A stretch of DNA of 64,000 nucleotides from Flavobacterium cauense R2A-7. GTDB lineage: Bacteria; Bacteroidota; Bacteroidia; Flavobacteriales; Flavobacteriaceae. Below the pieces are notes generated by a model. The model made no database searches. It saw only the letters and a list, made by a program, of their open reading frames with translations, and was not told where the DNA came from. The stretch covers positions 434,001 to 498,000 of the forward strand of contig NZ_AVBI01000019.1 in assembly GCF_000498475.1 (NCBI RefSeq), given 5' to 3'. Position numbers and translations under genes: made by a program. Each line of letters opens with the position of its first letter. Position 1 is the first letter of the stretch. Positions 1 to 7,323 of the stretch are shown one piece after another.

Positions 1-1041
1 AGTTACCTTGATATGATGAGGTCTAAGGTTTTGAGTGCCGAAATGGAATTACTACATAAAGAAGAGGAATTATCCATTGAAAATTTCCAATCAATACTGC
101 TTGAGAACAATAAGAATCATAGAATGTTGATACCGGTTTTCCAAGATCATAATAATAAAATGAAAGAGCTTTTAGGTAAGAAATATGCTCCTGGAACATT
201 ACAGCGCTTTGAGGTTACTTTAAATCATATTCAGAACTTTCTTCAATGGAAATACAATGTAACAGATATTCGAATCGATAAAGTAGACCATTGCTTTATT
301 ACCGAACTCGAATTCTATTTAAGAAGCGTAAAAAATTGCAGTAATAACACTTCCGTGAAGTATGTGCGCAATTTTAGAAAAATTATAAAGATTTGCCTAA
401 ACAATGACTGGTTAGAAAAGAATCCGTTTAGCAGATACGAAGGAAAGGTTATTGAAGTCGATAAAGAATTTCTAACCGAAGAAGAAATACAAAAAATCTA
501 CAATAAGAAATTTAGTAATACGCGTCTGGAATTAGTTAAGGACATATTCATTTTCTGCTGCTTCACCGGTTTGGCCTACATTGATGTTCAACAATTACGA
601 AAAGACCATTTAGGGATTGGTATCGATGGTAATAAATGGATATTCAAAAACAGGCAAAAGACAGATACTAGATCTAAAATTCCCTTACTCCCTATTGCTG
701 AAGAATTGATAGAGAAGTATTCTGACCACCCGAAATGCCTAAATGAAGATAGAATTCTGCCAGTATTGAGCAATCAGAAGATGAATAGCTATCTAAAAGA
801 AATTGGAGACGTCTGCGGCATTCCAAAAGAAATAACCTTCCATATGGCTAGACACTCTTTTGCAACCTCTGTAACACTTACTAATGGCGTGCCAATTGAA
901 AGTGTAAGTAAAATGCTTGGTCATAAAAGTCTTAGAACTACTCAGCACTATGCTAAGATTGTAGACAAGAGAGTGAGCGATGATATGGCTATACTAAAGC
1001 AAAAATTATCAATACAAAATCTTCAAACCAAACAAGCATAA
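1..1041 (+). CDS. Tyrosine recombinase / integrase, 5' end outside window
   Basis: Site-specific recombinase that would integrate and excise a mobile element. The frame is already open at base 1, so the usual N-terminal arm-binding domain is outside the window. Counting from the first ATG at 13, a SAM-like core-binding domain covers about residues 35-140 and the catalytic domain follows from about 150. Visible catalytic residues are K216 in the beta-hairpin, H277-x-x-R280, H304 in LGHKS, and the nucleophile Y313 in HYAKI. The first catalytic Arg position (normally TGLRxxD) reads TGLAYID, a substitution seen in other Bacteroidota element integrases. A 15-bp inverted repeat follows the stop codon. 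The tRNA-like fragment at 55.18 kb may be the other end of the element it mobilises; that link is inferred. Confidence 0.93.
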   Translation, partial: SYLDMMRSKVLSAEMELLHKEEELSIENFQSILLENNKNHRMLIPVFQDHNNKMKELLGKKYAPGTLQRFEVTLNHIQNFLQWKYNVTDIRIDKVDHCFITELEFYLRSVKNCSNNTSVKYVRNFRKIIKICLNNDWLEKNPFSRYEGKVIEVDKEFLTEEEIQKIYNKKFSNTRLELVKDIFIFCCFTGLAYIDVQQLRKDHLGIGIDGNKWIFKNRQKTDTRSKIPLLPIAEELIEKYSDHPKCLNEDRILPVLSNQKMNSYLKEIGDVCGIPKEITFHMARHSFATSVTLTNGVPIESVSKMLGHKSLRTTQHYAKIVDKRVSDDMAILKQKLSIQNLQTKQA

Positions 1042-1043
1042 TT

Positions 1044-1086
1044 AATATTCTAGGCGATTTACTAAAAATTTATCGCCTAGAATATT
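1044..1086. terminator. Bidirectional terminator between integrase and small HTH gene
   Basis: A perfect 15-bp inverted repeat, 1044-1058 against 1072-1086, with a 13-base loop. It sits exactly between the convergent ends of the integrase and the 67-aa minus-strand gene. U-rich sequence follows on the plus side, so it can serve both. Confidence 0.7.
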
Positions 1087-1101
1087 TCTTTAATATACCT
1101 T

Positions 1102-1305
1102 TTAGCCAATAATATGCTGTTCAATATCTTCATACTTTAAGCCTGCATATTGACAGAACTCTTCAATACTTACAAAGTTGTCTTTGGACTTATTTAAACC
1201 CTCCTTTATCTTCTGGAGAAGTCTTGTACTTTGACGGTAACTTTTCCCTGTAATACGTTGTATGTCCTTTGGGTAAATACATACTCTTTTAGGCTCTGAT
1301 TTCAT
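1102..1305 (-). CDS. Small DNA-binding-like protein next to integrase
   Basis: A 67-residue basic protein of predicted helices, with YPKDIQRITGKS near the N terminus and FVSIEEFCQYAGL near the C terminus. I recognise this type as common beside integrases and mobile modules in Bacteroidota, but I cannot assign a named family. The arrangement of two short helices looks like a minimal helix-turn-helix, so roles as an excision factor or local repressor are possible, though neither is proved here. It is transcribed toward the integrase and shares its terminator. Length and start (ATG at 1305) are consistent with a complete gene. Confidence 0.6.
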   Translation of the reverse strand: MKSEPKRVCIYPKDIQRITGKSYRQSTRLLQKIKEGLNKSKDNFVSIEEFCQYAGLKYEDIEQHIIG

Positions 1306-1571
1306 ACTTTATCTATGCTTTTGATATGGCTTTGCTATACTCTATTTGTTGTCTTGAAGAGCTAAAATAGATAATTATTAGAATCGTTTTCGATGGTCAT
1401 TTATGTTTTGTTTGGACATTTATATCATTTGATGTCATTTGGTTTAATATGATTAATTAAAGTGTTTTATTAATTATAATATTTGTTCTCAAATCCTTCA
1501 GGAATTGTTGCAACAAGATGAAGATTTATGAATTTGAACACGAATTATTAATCTAATCTATTTAAAATATT

Positions 1572-2327
1572 ATGGCTAGACAGAAAGGCATAATTAAACT
1601 AAAAGGTACTATCGGGGATATTACTTTTTATAAAACACAAGACGGGCATTTGGCTCGAGAAAAAGGCGGAATTGATGCGAGCAGAATTGCGAGTGATCCA
1701 GCTTTTCAGAGAACAAGAGAAAACGGTTCTGAGTTTGGAAGAGCCGGAAAAGCCGGTAAGGTTTTGAGAACATCATTAAGAGGTTTGCTTTTAAATTCTG
1801 CCGATGGTAGAATGGTAAGCCGATTGACGCAGCGAATGGTAAAAGTTATTCAGGCTGACACAACCAGCGAGCGTGGTTTAAGAAATGTTATCGATGGTGA
1901 GGCTGAATTGCTGGCAGGTTTTGAATTCAACATTAGAGGAAAGTTGGGAACCAGTTTATTTGCTCCTTTTGTAGCAACCATTGATAGAGTAACTGGGGAA
2001 ATCAAAGTTGATTTGGCTTCATTTATACCATCGAATATGATTGCTGCACCAACTGGAACAACGCACTTTAAAATTATTTCTGCGGGTACTGAAATCGATT
2101 TTGAAGCAGAAACTTTTGTTGAAGCTCATTCCGAAACGGCTATTTTGCCTTGGGATACTACAGCAACTGCCGCTATCAGTCAAACGAATTTGGTAACTGC
2201 GAATAGTACACATCCTTTATTTTTAGCATTAGGGATTGAGTTCTATCAACAGGTAAATGGTCAGATGTACCCTTTGAAAAATGGGGCTTTTAACCCATTG
2301 GCTTTGGTTTCTGTAAGCGGATTGTAA
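1572..2327 (+). CDS. Unrecognised 251-aa protein, first gene of a three-gene cassette
   Basis: I do not recognise a functional family. The N-terminal 75 residues are basic and Gly/Arg-rich (KGTIGDITFYKT, then DPAFQRTRENGSEFGRAGKAGK), followed by Ser/Thr-rich, beta-prone sequence to the C terminus. There is no signal peptide, membrane segment or obvious catalytic motif. Two small membrane proteins follow on the same strand, 28 bases away and then overlapping, so the three are probably co-transcribed and end at the 2857-2886 terminator. The composition would suit a nucleic-acid-binding or structural protein, but that is only an impression. ATG at 1572 is the first in-frame start. Confidence 0.7.
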   Translation: MARQKGIIKLKGTIGDITFYKTQDGHLAREKGGIDASRIASDPAFQRTRENGSEFGRAGKAGKVLRTSLRGLLLNSADGRMVSRLTQRMVKVIQADTTSERGLRNVIDGEAELLAGFEFNIRGKLGTSLFAPFVATIDRVTGEIKVDLASFIPSNMIAAPTGTTHFKIISAGTEIDFEAETFVEAHSETAILPWDTTATAAISQTNLVTANSTHPLFLALGIEFYQQVNGQMYPLKNGAFNPLALVSVSGL

Positions 2328-2355
2328 TAATGTCTAATCTTAAAATAGAGAATTT

Positions 2356-2634
2356 ATGAACATTGTAGAGAGAGCTAAGGCTCCAACACCAAAGTTTTTC
2401 AGAGTTTTGAGAACCGTAGGTTTAGCATTATTGGCGGTAAGTGGTAGCATTGTTGCTGCTCCAGTAGCTTTGCCTGCGATTGTAGTTACAGTAGCTGGTT
2501 ATGCTGCAGTTGCTGGTACTGTATTATCTGCTGTAAGTCAGGTTACGGTTGATGATGATGCAAAGCGTGAGCAGGAAATTGTAAAACGACTGCAGGAAGA
2601 AAACAAATATTTACCTCGTGATGGAATCAAATAA
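2356..2634 (+). CDS. Small membrane protein, 92 aa
   Basis: A short basic N terminus (about 20 residues) is followed by two Ala/Val/Gly-rich hydrophobic segments at roughly residues 22-42 and 44-64, then a charged tail beginning DDDAKREQE. That is the layout of a small helical-hairpin inner-membrane protein. The family is unknown to me. It lies 28 bases after the 251-aa gene and its last codons overlap the start of the next small membrane gene, which implies one operon and translational coupling. A holin-like or membrane-anchor role is conceivable but nothing in the sequence decides it. Confidence 0.65.
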   Translation: MNIVERAKAPTPKFFRVLRTVGLALLAVSGSIVAAPVALPAIVVTVAGYAAVAGTVLSAVSQVTVDDDAKREQEIVKRLQEENKYLPRDGIK

Positions 2635-2797
2635 TTCAATCCATGCGGGAACTGCAGCCGGAACCGTTTTAAGTATAGTGCCTAATATCAGTTCCGAAGA
2701 TATTTTAAAAACGATTGTTTTGGCAATTGTCGGAGCAATTGTAAGTTTTACAGTCTCGTTACTATTAAAGAGGCTGACAAAATTCAAAAATAAATAG
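2621..2797 (+). CDS. Small single-span membrane protein, 58 aa
   Basis: A short ORF starting ATG at 2621, inside the last codons of the 92-aa gene, and ending TAG at 2795-2797. The product has a polar N terminus, a hydrophobic helix at about residues 30-49 (rich in I, V, L, A, G) and a Lys/Arg-rich tail ending KRLTKFKNK. The start overlap of 14 bases suggests translational coupling with the upstream membrane protein. Overall it resembles small holin-like or toxin-like peptides. The reading is supported by its position in the cassette and by the terminator that follows, but the function is unknown. Confidence 0.55.
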   Translation: MESNNSIHAGTAAGTVLSIVPNISSEDILKTIVLAIVGAIVSFTVSLLLKRLTKFKNK

Positions 2798-2856
2798 TGC
2801 TTCGATGTACTCAGCAACCATCCGGTTTTGATTGGTAACCTTTTCCGGATAATTAG

Positions 2857-2886
2857 AAAGCCTGGTCACGTGATCAGGCTTTTTTG
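2857..2886. terminator. Rho-independent terminator, bidirectional
   Basis: Eleven-bp near-perfect palindrome (2859-2869 with 2870-2880, one G-U pair) flanked by an A-run on the left and T6 on the right. It lies between the plus-strand cassette ending at 2797 and the minus-strand gene ending at 2891, so it can stop both. Confidence 0.85.
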
Positions 2887-2890
2887 TATG

Positions 2891-3070
2891 CTATCCTTCC
2901 TGAAATTGATTTAACGTTACTTCTTCAATTACTACCTCAGCATCTGAAGTATACAATCCGTTATACTTTGCAATATCGACGGCTTTAATTCTGCTGTCGA
3001 ATATTCCAAAATAAATTCTCGATGATTTGGTTTTCCAAACATCTGTTCGGTACAAAATAAATAGTGTCAT
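2891..3070 (-). CDS. Small hypothetical protein, 59 aa
   Basis: An ORF from ATG at 3070 to TAG at 2891. The product begins MTLFILYRTDVWKT and ends TLNQFQEG, and is mixed alpha/beta-prone with no signal peptide or membrane segment. It follows the DUF6943-like gene by 27 bases on the same strand and ends right at the bidirectional terminator, which supports a real two-gene transcript. I do not recognise a family. Confidence is moderate because the gene is short. Confidence 0.5.
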   Translation of the reverse strand: MTLFILYRTDVWKTKSSRIYFGIFDSRIKAVDIAKYNGLYTSDAEVVIEEVTLNQFQEG

Positions 3071-3097
3071 AGGCTGGTTATGTTATTGGCTTTTACT

Positions 3098-3520
3098 TTA
3101 TCGCTTACAGTACCTGTACAGGATAGTTCTACGCAAATCATTAATAAGATTGATATTTTCGTGAAATTGCTTTTCCTTTAATTCCAAAAGGCGTAATGCC
3201 TGAATGTTTTTTTTGTGCTGTTCGTAATCTTCATAAATTTCTGTTACTCTTGGAAATAACTCTTTTTTAAATTCCTGCAATCGAATAAAAGGAATAACAG
3301 AACCTATTAAAAATTGATGCCAAAATTTTGATTTCCATAAACTGAAAGTTACCCAGTAGATATTTTCGCAATCTTCTTCGTTTTGGAAAATGAGTACAAA
3401 GCTATTTGTAAATGGTTCCTTCTGCGGTTTACCGCTGTTAAGTCCTTTGTTAAGGATAAATAAATGAGGTTTGCTGTAAATAGTGTCCTTTCTGTGGGTT
3501 TTAACGATGTAATTTATCAT
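3098..3520 (-). CDS. DUF6943-like protein
   Basis: A 140-residue soluble protein with an N-terminal beta-prone part (INYIVKTHRKDTIYSKPHLF, then LNKGLNSGKP), a central aromatic segment YWVTFSLWKSKFW, and a long helical charged C-terminal half. I match this by memory to the DUF6943 proteins found in Bacteroidota accessory regions; their function is not established. It is the upstream member of a two-gene minus-strand unit with the 59-aa protein, and it points away from the large structured-RNA region that begins about 80 bases upstream. No catalytic motif is visible. Confidence 0.6.
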   Translation of the reverse strand: MINYIVKTHRKDTIYSKPHLFILNKGLNSGKPQKEPFTNSFVLIFQNEEDCENIYWVTFSLWKSKFWHQFLIGSVIPFIRLQEFKKELFPRVTEIYEDYEQHKKNIQALRLLELKEKQFHENINLINDLRRTILYRYCKR

Positions 3521-3600
3521 GGCTTCGGATTTTAGTTTAATGCTCAGTCCCTTCCTTACACAACATTTTTTTCAAAAGAAAAAAGAGTAAAAAAGAAAGC

Positions 3601-4711
3601 CTACTACCCCTGTGGAGGGGTTCAGAAAAGCAAGTTTTTCTGGAAAAATACTACCCGGATGGGTGGAGATTTTTACAGAAACCCGTAGGGTTTGAACTTG
3701 CTTTTTTGAAGACCGGAACTAATCTTTGCCTTCTTTTTTTCTCTTTTTTGTTTTGATTACGAATTGTTTCTTCTGAAATCCTGATCTTCATGAATTGAGA
3801 GCTAATCGTCTTGAAAGGGTTAGAAATTTTTGGGCATTTTGAATAAAAGAAACTTGTCAGTAAAACCAGAGTGCGTTTCAAAATGCCCAAAAATTTGTAA
3901 CTCTTTCTTAGGACTTGATTTTTGGGGATGCCAAAAGCAGTGTTCAGTGAACAGTTAGCAGTATGCAGTGAGGTTTTTGTTCTGAAAATGGAAGGCATCT
4001 CCAAAAAATAACTATAAACCACTCCTAGTGCGGTGGCAGTAGCGGAAGCATGGGTATTGTTTCTTTATTTGTCAACTAAAGGTCTTCTGATTGGTTTTAT
4101 GCCGGCTTGATGCCTTTATAGGTGTACAATATTCCGAACTTCGTTTACAAGAAATTGTGATTATGGAATTGTAAGGCATTGAGCTGGCGTGAAACCAATT
4201 ATGGCAATGCTACTGGCAAATAAAGAAACAATACTTATGCGGGCAAAATTTGGCTTTGTGGGTGCTGTTTGGTTTCTGCGGTGGGATTAACTTGAATTAA
4301 AGAGAAAAGTTGCTTAGGAATTGTTACAGCGCTTACAAAGGCAATGCAAACACTACCGCTTTAAACACAAAGAAGCTAAAAACAGGAAACGGAAACTTCT
4401 TCTGGAATGAATTTAGCCTAAAAATTTCTGTTGAAAAACTGCGCTTGTTAAAGGTAGTGGCGAAGGGCGGTGTTTTTGGTAGCTGGTTGGTGCGATGGAA
4501 GCTGCCAAAAATGTTGCCCTGGAGCCACTACCCTGCGCGGCTGTTTTACATAATGACATCTTATAGTGCTTGGCTTTCCAAAAATACAATAACTAGGTCT
4601 GGCATGAACTATAAGACTGCATTATGTAAAACAGCTTGGGGAAAAAAATTACTGGCACAAGTTGCGAAGCATACGTGTTTTTGTACTAAAAACTGTGACA
4701 GTAATTTTTTT
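3601..4711 (+). ncRNA. Candidate large structured RNA, about 1.1 kb
   Basis: This stretch has no convincing gene and is instead full of long inverted repeats. Arms: 3621-3636/3695-3710, with 3637-3642/3676-3681, 3644-3649/3669-3674 and 3651-3656/3661-3666 nested inside; 3813-3843/3877-3907 (20 bp perfect core); 3919-3932/3994-4007; 4055-4071/4217-4233 (17 bp perfect) enclosing 4090-4114/4175-4199 (25 bp); 4278-4284/4353-4359; 4453-4461/4524-4532 enclosing 4473-4484/4500-4511; 4540-4555/4620-4635 (16 bp perfect); 4642-4654/4699-4711. Almost every imperfect pair in these arms is G-U when read as a plus-strand transcript and would be A-C on the other strand. That favours a functional plus-strand RNA over transposon ends. 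I cannot place it in a named family, and no clear promoter is visible. The exact ends are estimates. Bases 3521-3600 and 4712-4875 hold nothing I can name. Confidence 0.6.
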
Positions 4712-4875
4712 AAAGCGTTGGAAAATAATTCTATTGAGCTACTCTAAAAAAAATGAAACGATTAATAATTACACTTAAGGAAATTAGCGAAATGAAGCAA
4801 ACAAAGAACCGACTTTAGGAATACTTGGACTAAAGACAGTTTTTGTGTAGCTGAATGAGATAATGACTATTATGC

Positions 4876-4911
4876 AAAAAAAAAGATGCTTACTTATTAC
4901 AGCAAACATCT
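4876..4911 (-). terminator. Rho-independent terminator of the zinc/cadmium efflux operon
   Basis: On the minus strand, an 11-bp stem (4901-4911 with 4884-4894, two G-U pairs) and a 6-base loop are followed by a run of nine T. It lies 28 bases after the P-type ATPase stop codon. Confidence 0.85.
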
Positions 4912-4938
4912 CTTTCATTTGAATAATATAACTAACAC

Positions 4939-6930
4939 TTAAAATTTCATTTTTTGAATCCGAACCGCATTAAGGATTGCCAATAAAGCCACACCTACAT
5001 CGGCAAAAACGGCTTCCCACATCGTGGCTAAACCTCCTGCACCGAGTATAAGCACAATCGCTTTTACGGTAAATGCTAATCCAATATTTTGCCACACAAT
5101 TTTTTTAGTTTGTTTCCCAATATTGATTGCCATTGCAATTTTACTTGGTTTATCGTCTTGTATCACTACATCAGCCGTTTCTATGGTGGCATCGCTTCCT
5201 AATCCTCCCATAGCAATACCTACATCACTTAAAGCTACTACCGGAGCATCGTTTACACCATCACCAACAAAAGCGACGGTTTCCTTTTTAGACTTAATTT
5301 CTTTTACCTTGTTTACCTTGTCTTCGGGAAGTAAATCGCCAAAGGCATTGACAATTCCGAGTTTTTGAGCTACAAATTGTACCACTGTATTTTTATCGCC
5401 ACTTAACATTGTTGTTTTGACACCTAACGATTTGAGCATTTCAATGGTAATTTGAGCATCTTCTTTGATACTATCGGCAATGGTAATGTATCCCGCAAAT
5501 TTAGAATCGTATGCAATAGCGATTAAAGTATAAACAATACTTGTTGGATCAATATCATACGAAATAGAAAATTTGTCCATCAGTTTGAAATTACCAACCA
5601 ATAATTCTTTGCCGTTTACAGTGGCTTTTAATCCGTGACCTGATATCTCTTCTGTATTTTGCAAAACTATTGATGTATCAATTGTTCCAACAAATTGATG
5701 AATAGCTGTAGCAACAGGATGGGTACTTTGTCCTTCAAGTGCATTGACCATTCGTAAAATTTCATTTTTATCGAATTCTGGCTTAATGACAACCTCCTGA
5801 ACATTAAAAACGCCTTCGGTCATTGTTCCGGTTTTGTCCATTACTACGTTCTGAATAGTTGCCATTACATCAAGAAAATTGCTTCCTTTGAAAAGGATTC
5901 CGTTTTTACTGGCTGCACCAATTCCTCCAAAATATCCTAACGGAATACTGATTACTAAAGCGCAAGGGCACGAAATAACCAAGAATACTAGAGCTCTGTA
6001 TAGCCATTCACTAAAAACATAATTATCAACAAACAGCATTGGCAAAACACAAATAGCAACAGCTAAAAACACTACAATAGGCGTATAAATTTTGGCAAAC
6101 TTCCTTATGAATAGTTCTGTAGGTGCTTTTTGTGCGGTGGCATTTTGTACTAATTCTAAAATTTTACTTAGCTTACTGTCTGTATATGCCGTGGTTACTT
6201 TTACTTGCGAAACAGTATTCAGATTTATCATTCCCGCTAAAACTGTTTCGCCTTTACTTTTTGTATCGGGTTTACTTTCTCCTGTTAAAGCCGCTGTGTT
6301 GAAGGATGCCGTTTCAGAAAGCAGTTCACCATCTAAACCCAATTTCTCCCCTGCTTTAAGCTGAATAATATCTCCAATTTTAGCTTCCGAAGCTTTTATG
6401 ATTTTAGCCATCTTATTTTCAAGAATGGTTACTTCATCCGGTCGCTGGTCAAGTAACGATTTAATATTGGATTTTGCTCTTGTAACGGCTAATGTTTGGA
6501 ATATTTCTCCAATGGCATAAAATAGCATTACCGCAACACCTTCGGGGTATTCACCAATAGCAAATGCTCCAATAGTTGCAATACTCATTAATAGAAACTC
6601 TGAAAATATTTCGCCTTTGCGCATACTTCCTACGGCTTCTTTTACTACCGGTAAACCGACAGGAATATAAGCTAAAATATACCACCCAATTCGCACCCAA
6701 CCCTTAAACCAAGTTTGAGTAAAATAATTATCAAAACCTATTGCCACAAGTAACAATGTAAAGCTTATAATCGCCGGGACAAACATTTTAAAAGTACTTG
6801 TACTTTCGTGCGAATGTTCGTGATTATGACCATCGTCATCAGAATGCTTCTCGCTTTCGTGATTTATTTTATCCTCAAGTGTGCAGCATAGCTGCTTACC
6901 TGTTGCATCGTATTTATGCTGATGTTCCAT
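4939..6930 (-). CDS. zntA: P1B-type ATPase, Zn2+/Cd2+/Pb2+ exporter
   Basis: ATP-driven inner-membrane pump that exports divalent soft metals from the cytosol. Family motifs are all present: phosphatase TGES at 216-219, transmembrane CPC at 321-323, phosphorylated D365 in DKTGT, the HP locus in STHPVA, and GDGVNDAP in the hinge. The C-terminal membrane segment carries DVGVALLAILNA, where the conserved Asp points to the Zn/Cd (P1B-2) group and not to copper. The N terminus lacks an HMA domain and instead has a His/Asp-rich stretch (residues 25-43) plus CC at 15-16, a plausible zinc-binding tail. At 663 residues it is of ordinary length. It is the last gene of a minus-strand operon with DUF3703, CzcB and CzcA and ends at a strong terminator. 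Confidence 0.95.
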   Translation of the reverse strand: MEHQHKYDATGKQLCCTLEDKINHESEKHSDDDGHNHEHSHESTSTFKMFVPAIISFTLLLVAIGFDNYFTQTWFKGWVRIGWYILAYIPVGLPVVKEAVGSMRKGEIFSEFLLMSIATIGAFAIGEYPEGVAVMLFYAIGEIFQTLAVTRAKSNIKSLLDQRPDEVTILENKMAKIIKASEAKIGDIIQLKAGEKLGLDGELLSETASFNTAALTGESKPDTKSKGETVLAGMINLNTVSQVKVTTAYTDSKLSKILELVQNATAQKAPTELFIRKFAKIYTPIVVFLAVAICVLPMLFVDNYVFSEWLYRALVFLVISCPCALVISIPLGYFGGIGAASKNGILFKGSNFLDVMATIQNVVMDKTGTMTEGVFNVQEVVIKPEFDKNEILRMVNALEGQSTHPVATAIHQFVGTIDTSIVLQNTEEISGHGLKATVNGKELLVGNFKLMDKFSISYDIDPTSIVYTLIAIAYDSKFAGYITIADSIKEDAQITIEMLKSLGVKTTMLSGDKNTVVQFVAQKLGIVNAFGDLLPEDKVNKVKEIKSKKETVAFVGDGVNDAPVVALSDVGIAMGGLGSDATIETADVVIQDDKPSKIAMAINIGKQTKKIVWQNIGLAFTVKAIVLILGAGGLATMWEAVFADVGVALLAILNAVRIQKMKF

Positions 6931-6941
6931 ATTGGATTATT

Positions 6942-7307
6942 TTAAGAATTAGCATTGATAATTTCCTGAATGTCTTTTGGTATTTCCATCGATTTTAATG
7001 GTGGCACATTTGAACCACCTGTATTACCCACCGGAATATGACCTACAAATGACTTAACGCCTCCAATGAGTAATCTTGGTATTTGTCCGATTACCTCTCT
7101 GGTACTTTTTATTTTAAAGCCAAATTGCAACATTTTCCAATGCACATAGGAATGCTCATAAGGATACTTTTGCCCTATAATGTGCGCCCGCTCTAAGTGA
7201 TACCAAGCCATATTTAGGTTATCTATCTGTAAATTGTCCTTGAATGCTTCTAACTCTTTTTTATAAAAAGGAATTAGAATACTTGGCATTATTGTGTTAA
7301 TTTTCAT
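6942..7307 (-). CDS. DUF3703 family protein
   Basis: A 121-residue soluble protein with the DUF3703 hallmarks: WYHLERAHIIGQ in the first third, a HSYVHWKML segment, then REVIGQIPR and a C-terminal GNTGGSNVPP. Family members recur beside heavy-metal efflux genes, but their biochemical role is not established; conserved His residues make metal binding plausible. Here it sits between the ATPase (11 bases downstream) and the CzcB adaptor (16 bases upstream), all on the minus strand, which supports membership of the metal operon. No signal peptide is evident. Confidence 0.85.
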   Translation of the reverse strand: MKINTIMPSILIPFYKKELEAFKDNLQIDNLNMAWYHLERAHIIGQKYPYEHSYVHWKMLQFGFKIKSTREVIGQIPRLLIGGVKSFVGHIPVGNTGGSNVPPLKSMEIPKDIQEIINANS

Positions 7308-7323
7308 AACATTAAAGTATTAG

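Noticed and set aside
3651-4022. Minus-strand ORF of 123 codons
   Set aside because: It also lies within the inverted repeats; the composition follows the stems and there is no protein-like pattern.
4310-4747. Plus-strand ORF of 145 codons with a TTG start
   Set aside because: It runs through several long inverted repeats of the structured RNA region, has no family resemblance, no ribosome-binding site that I can see, and a non-ATG start.
4753-4818. Short plus-strand ORF of 21 codons after the structured RNA
   Set aside because: Too short and without features; no support beyond an ATG.
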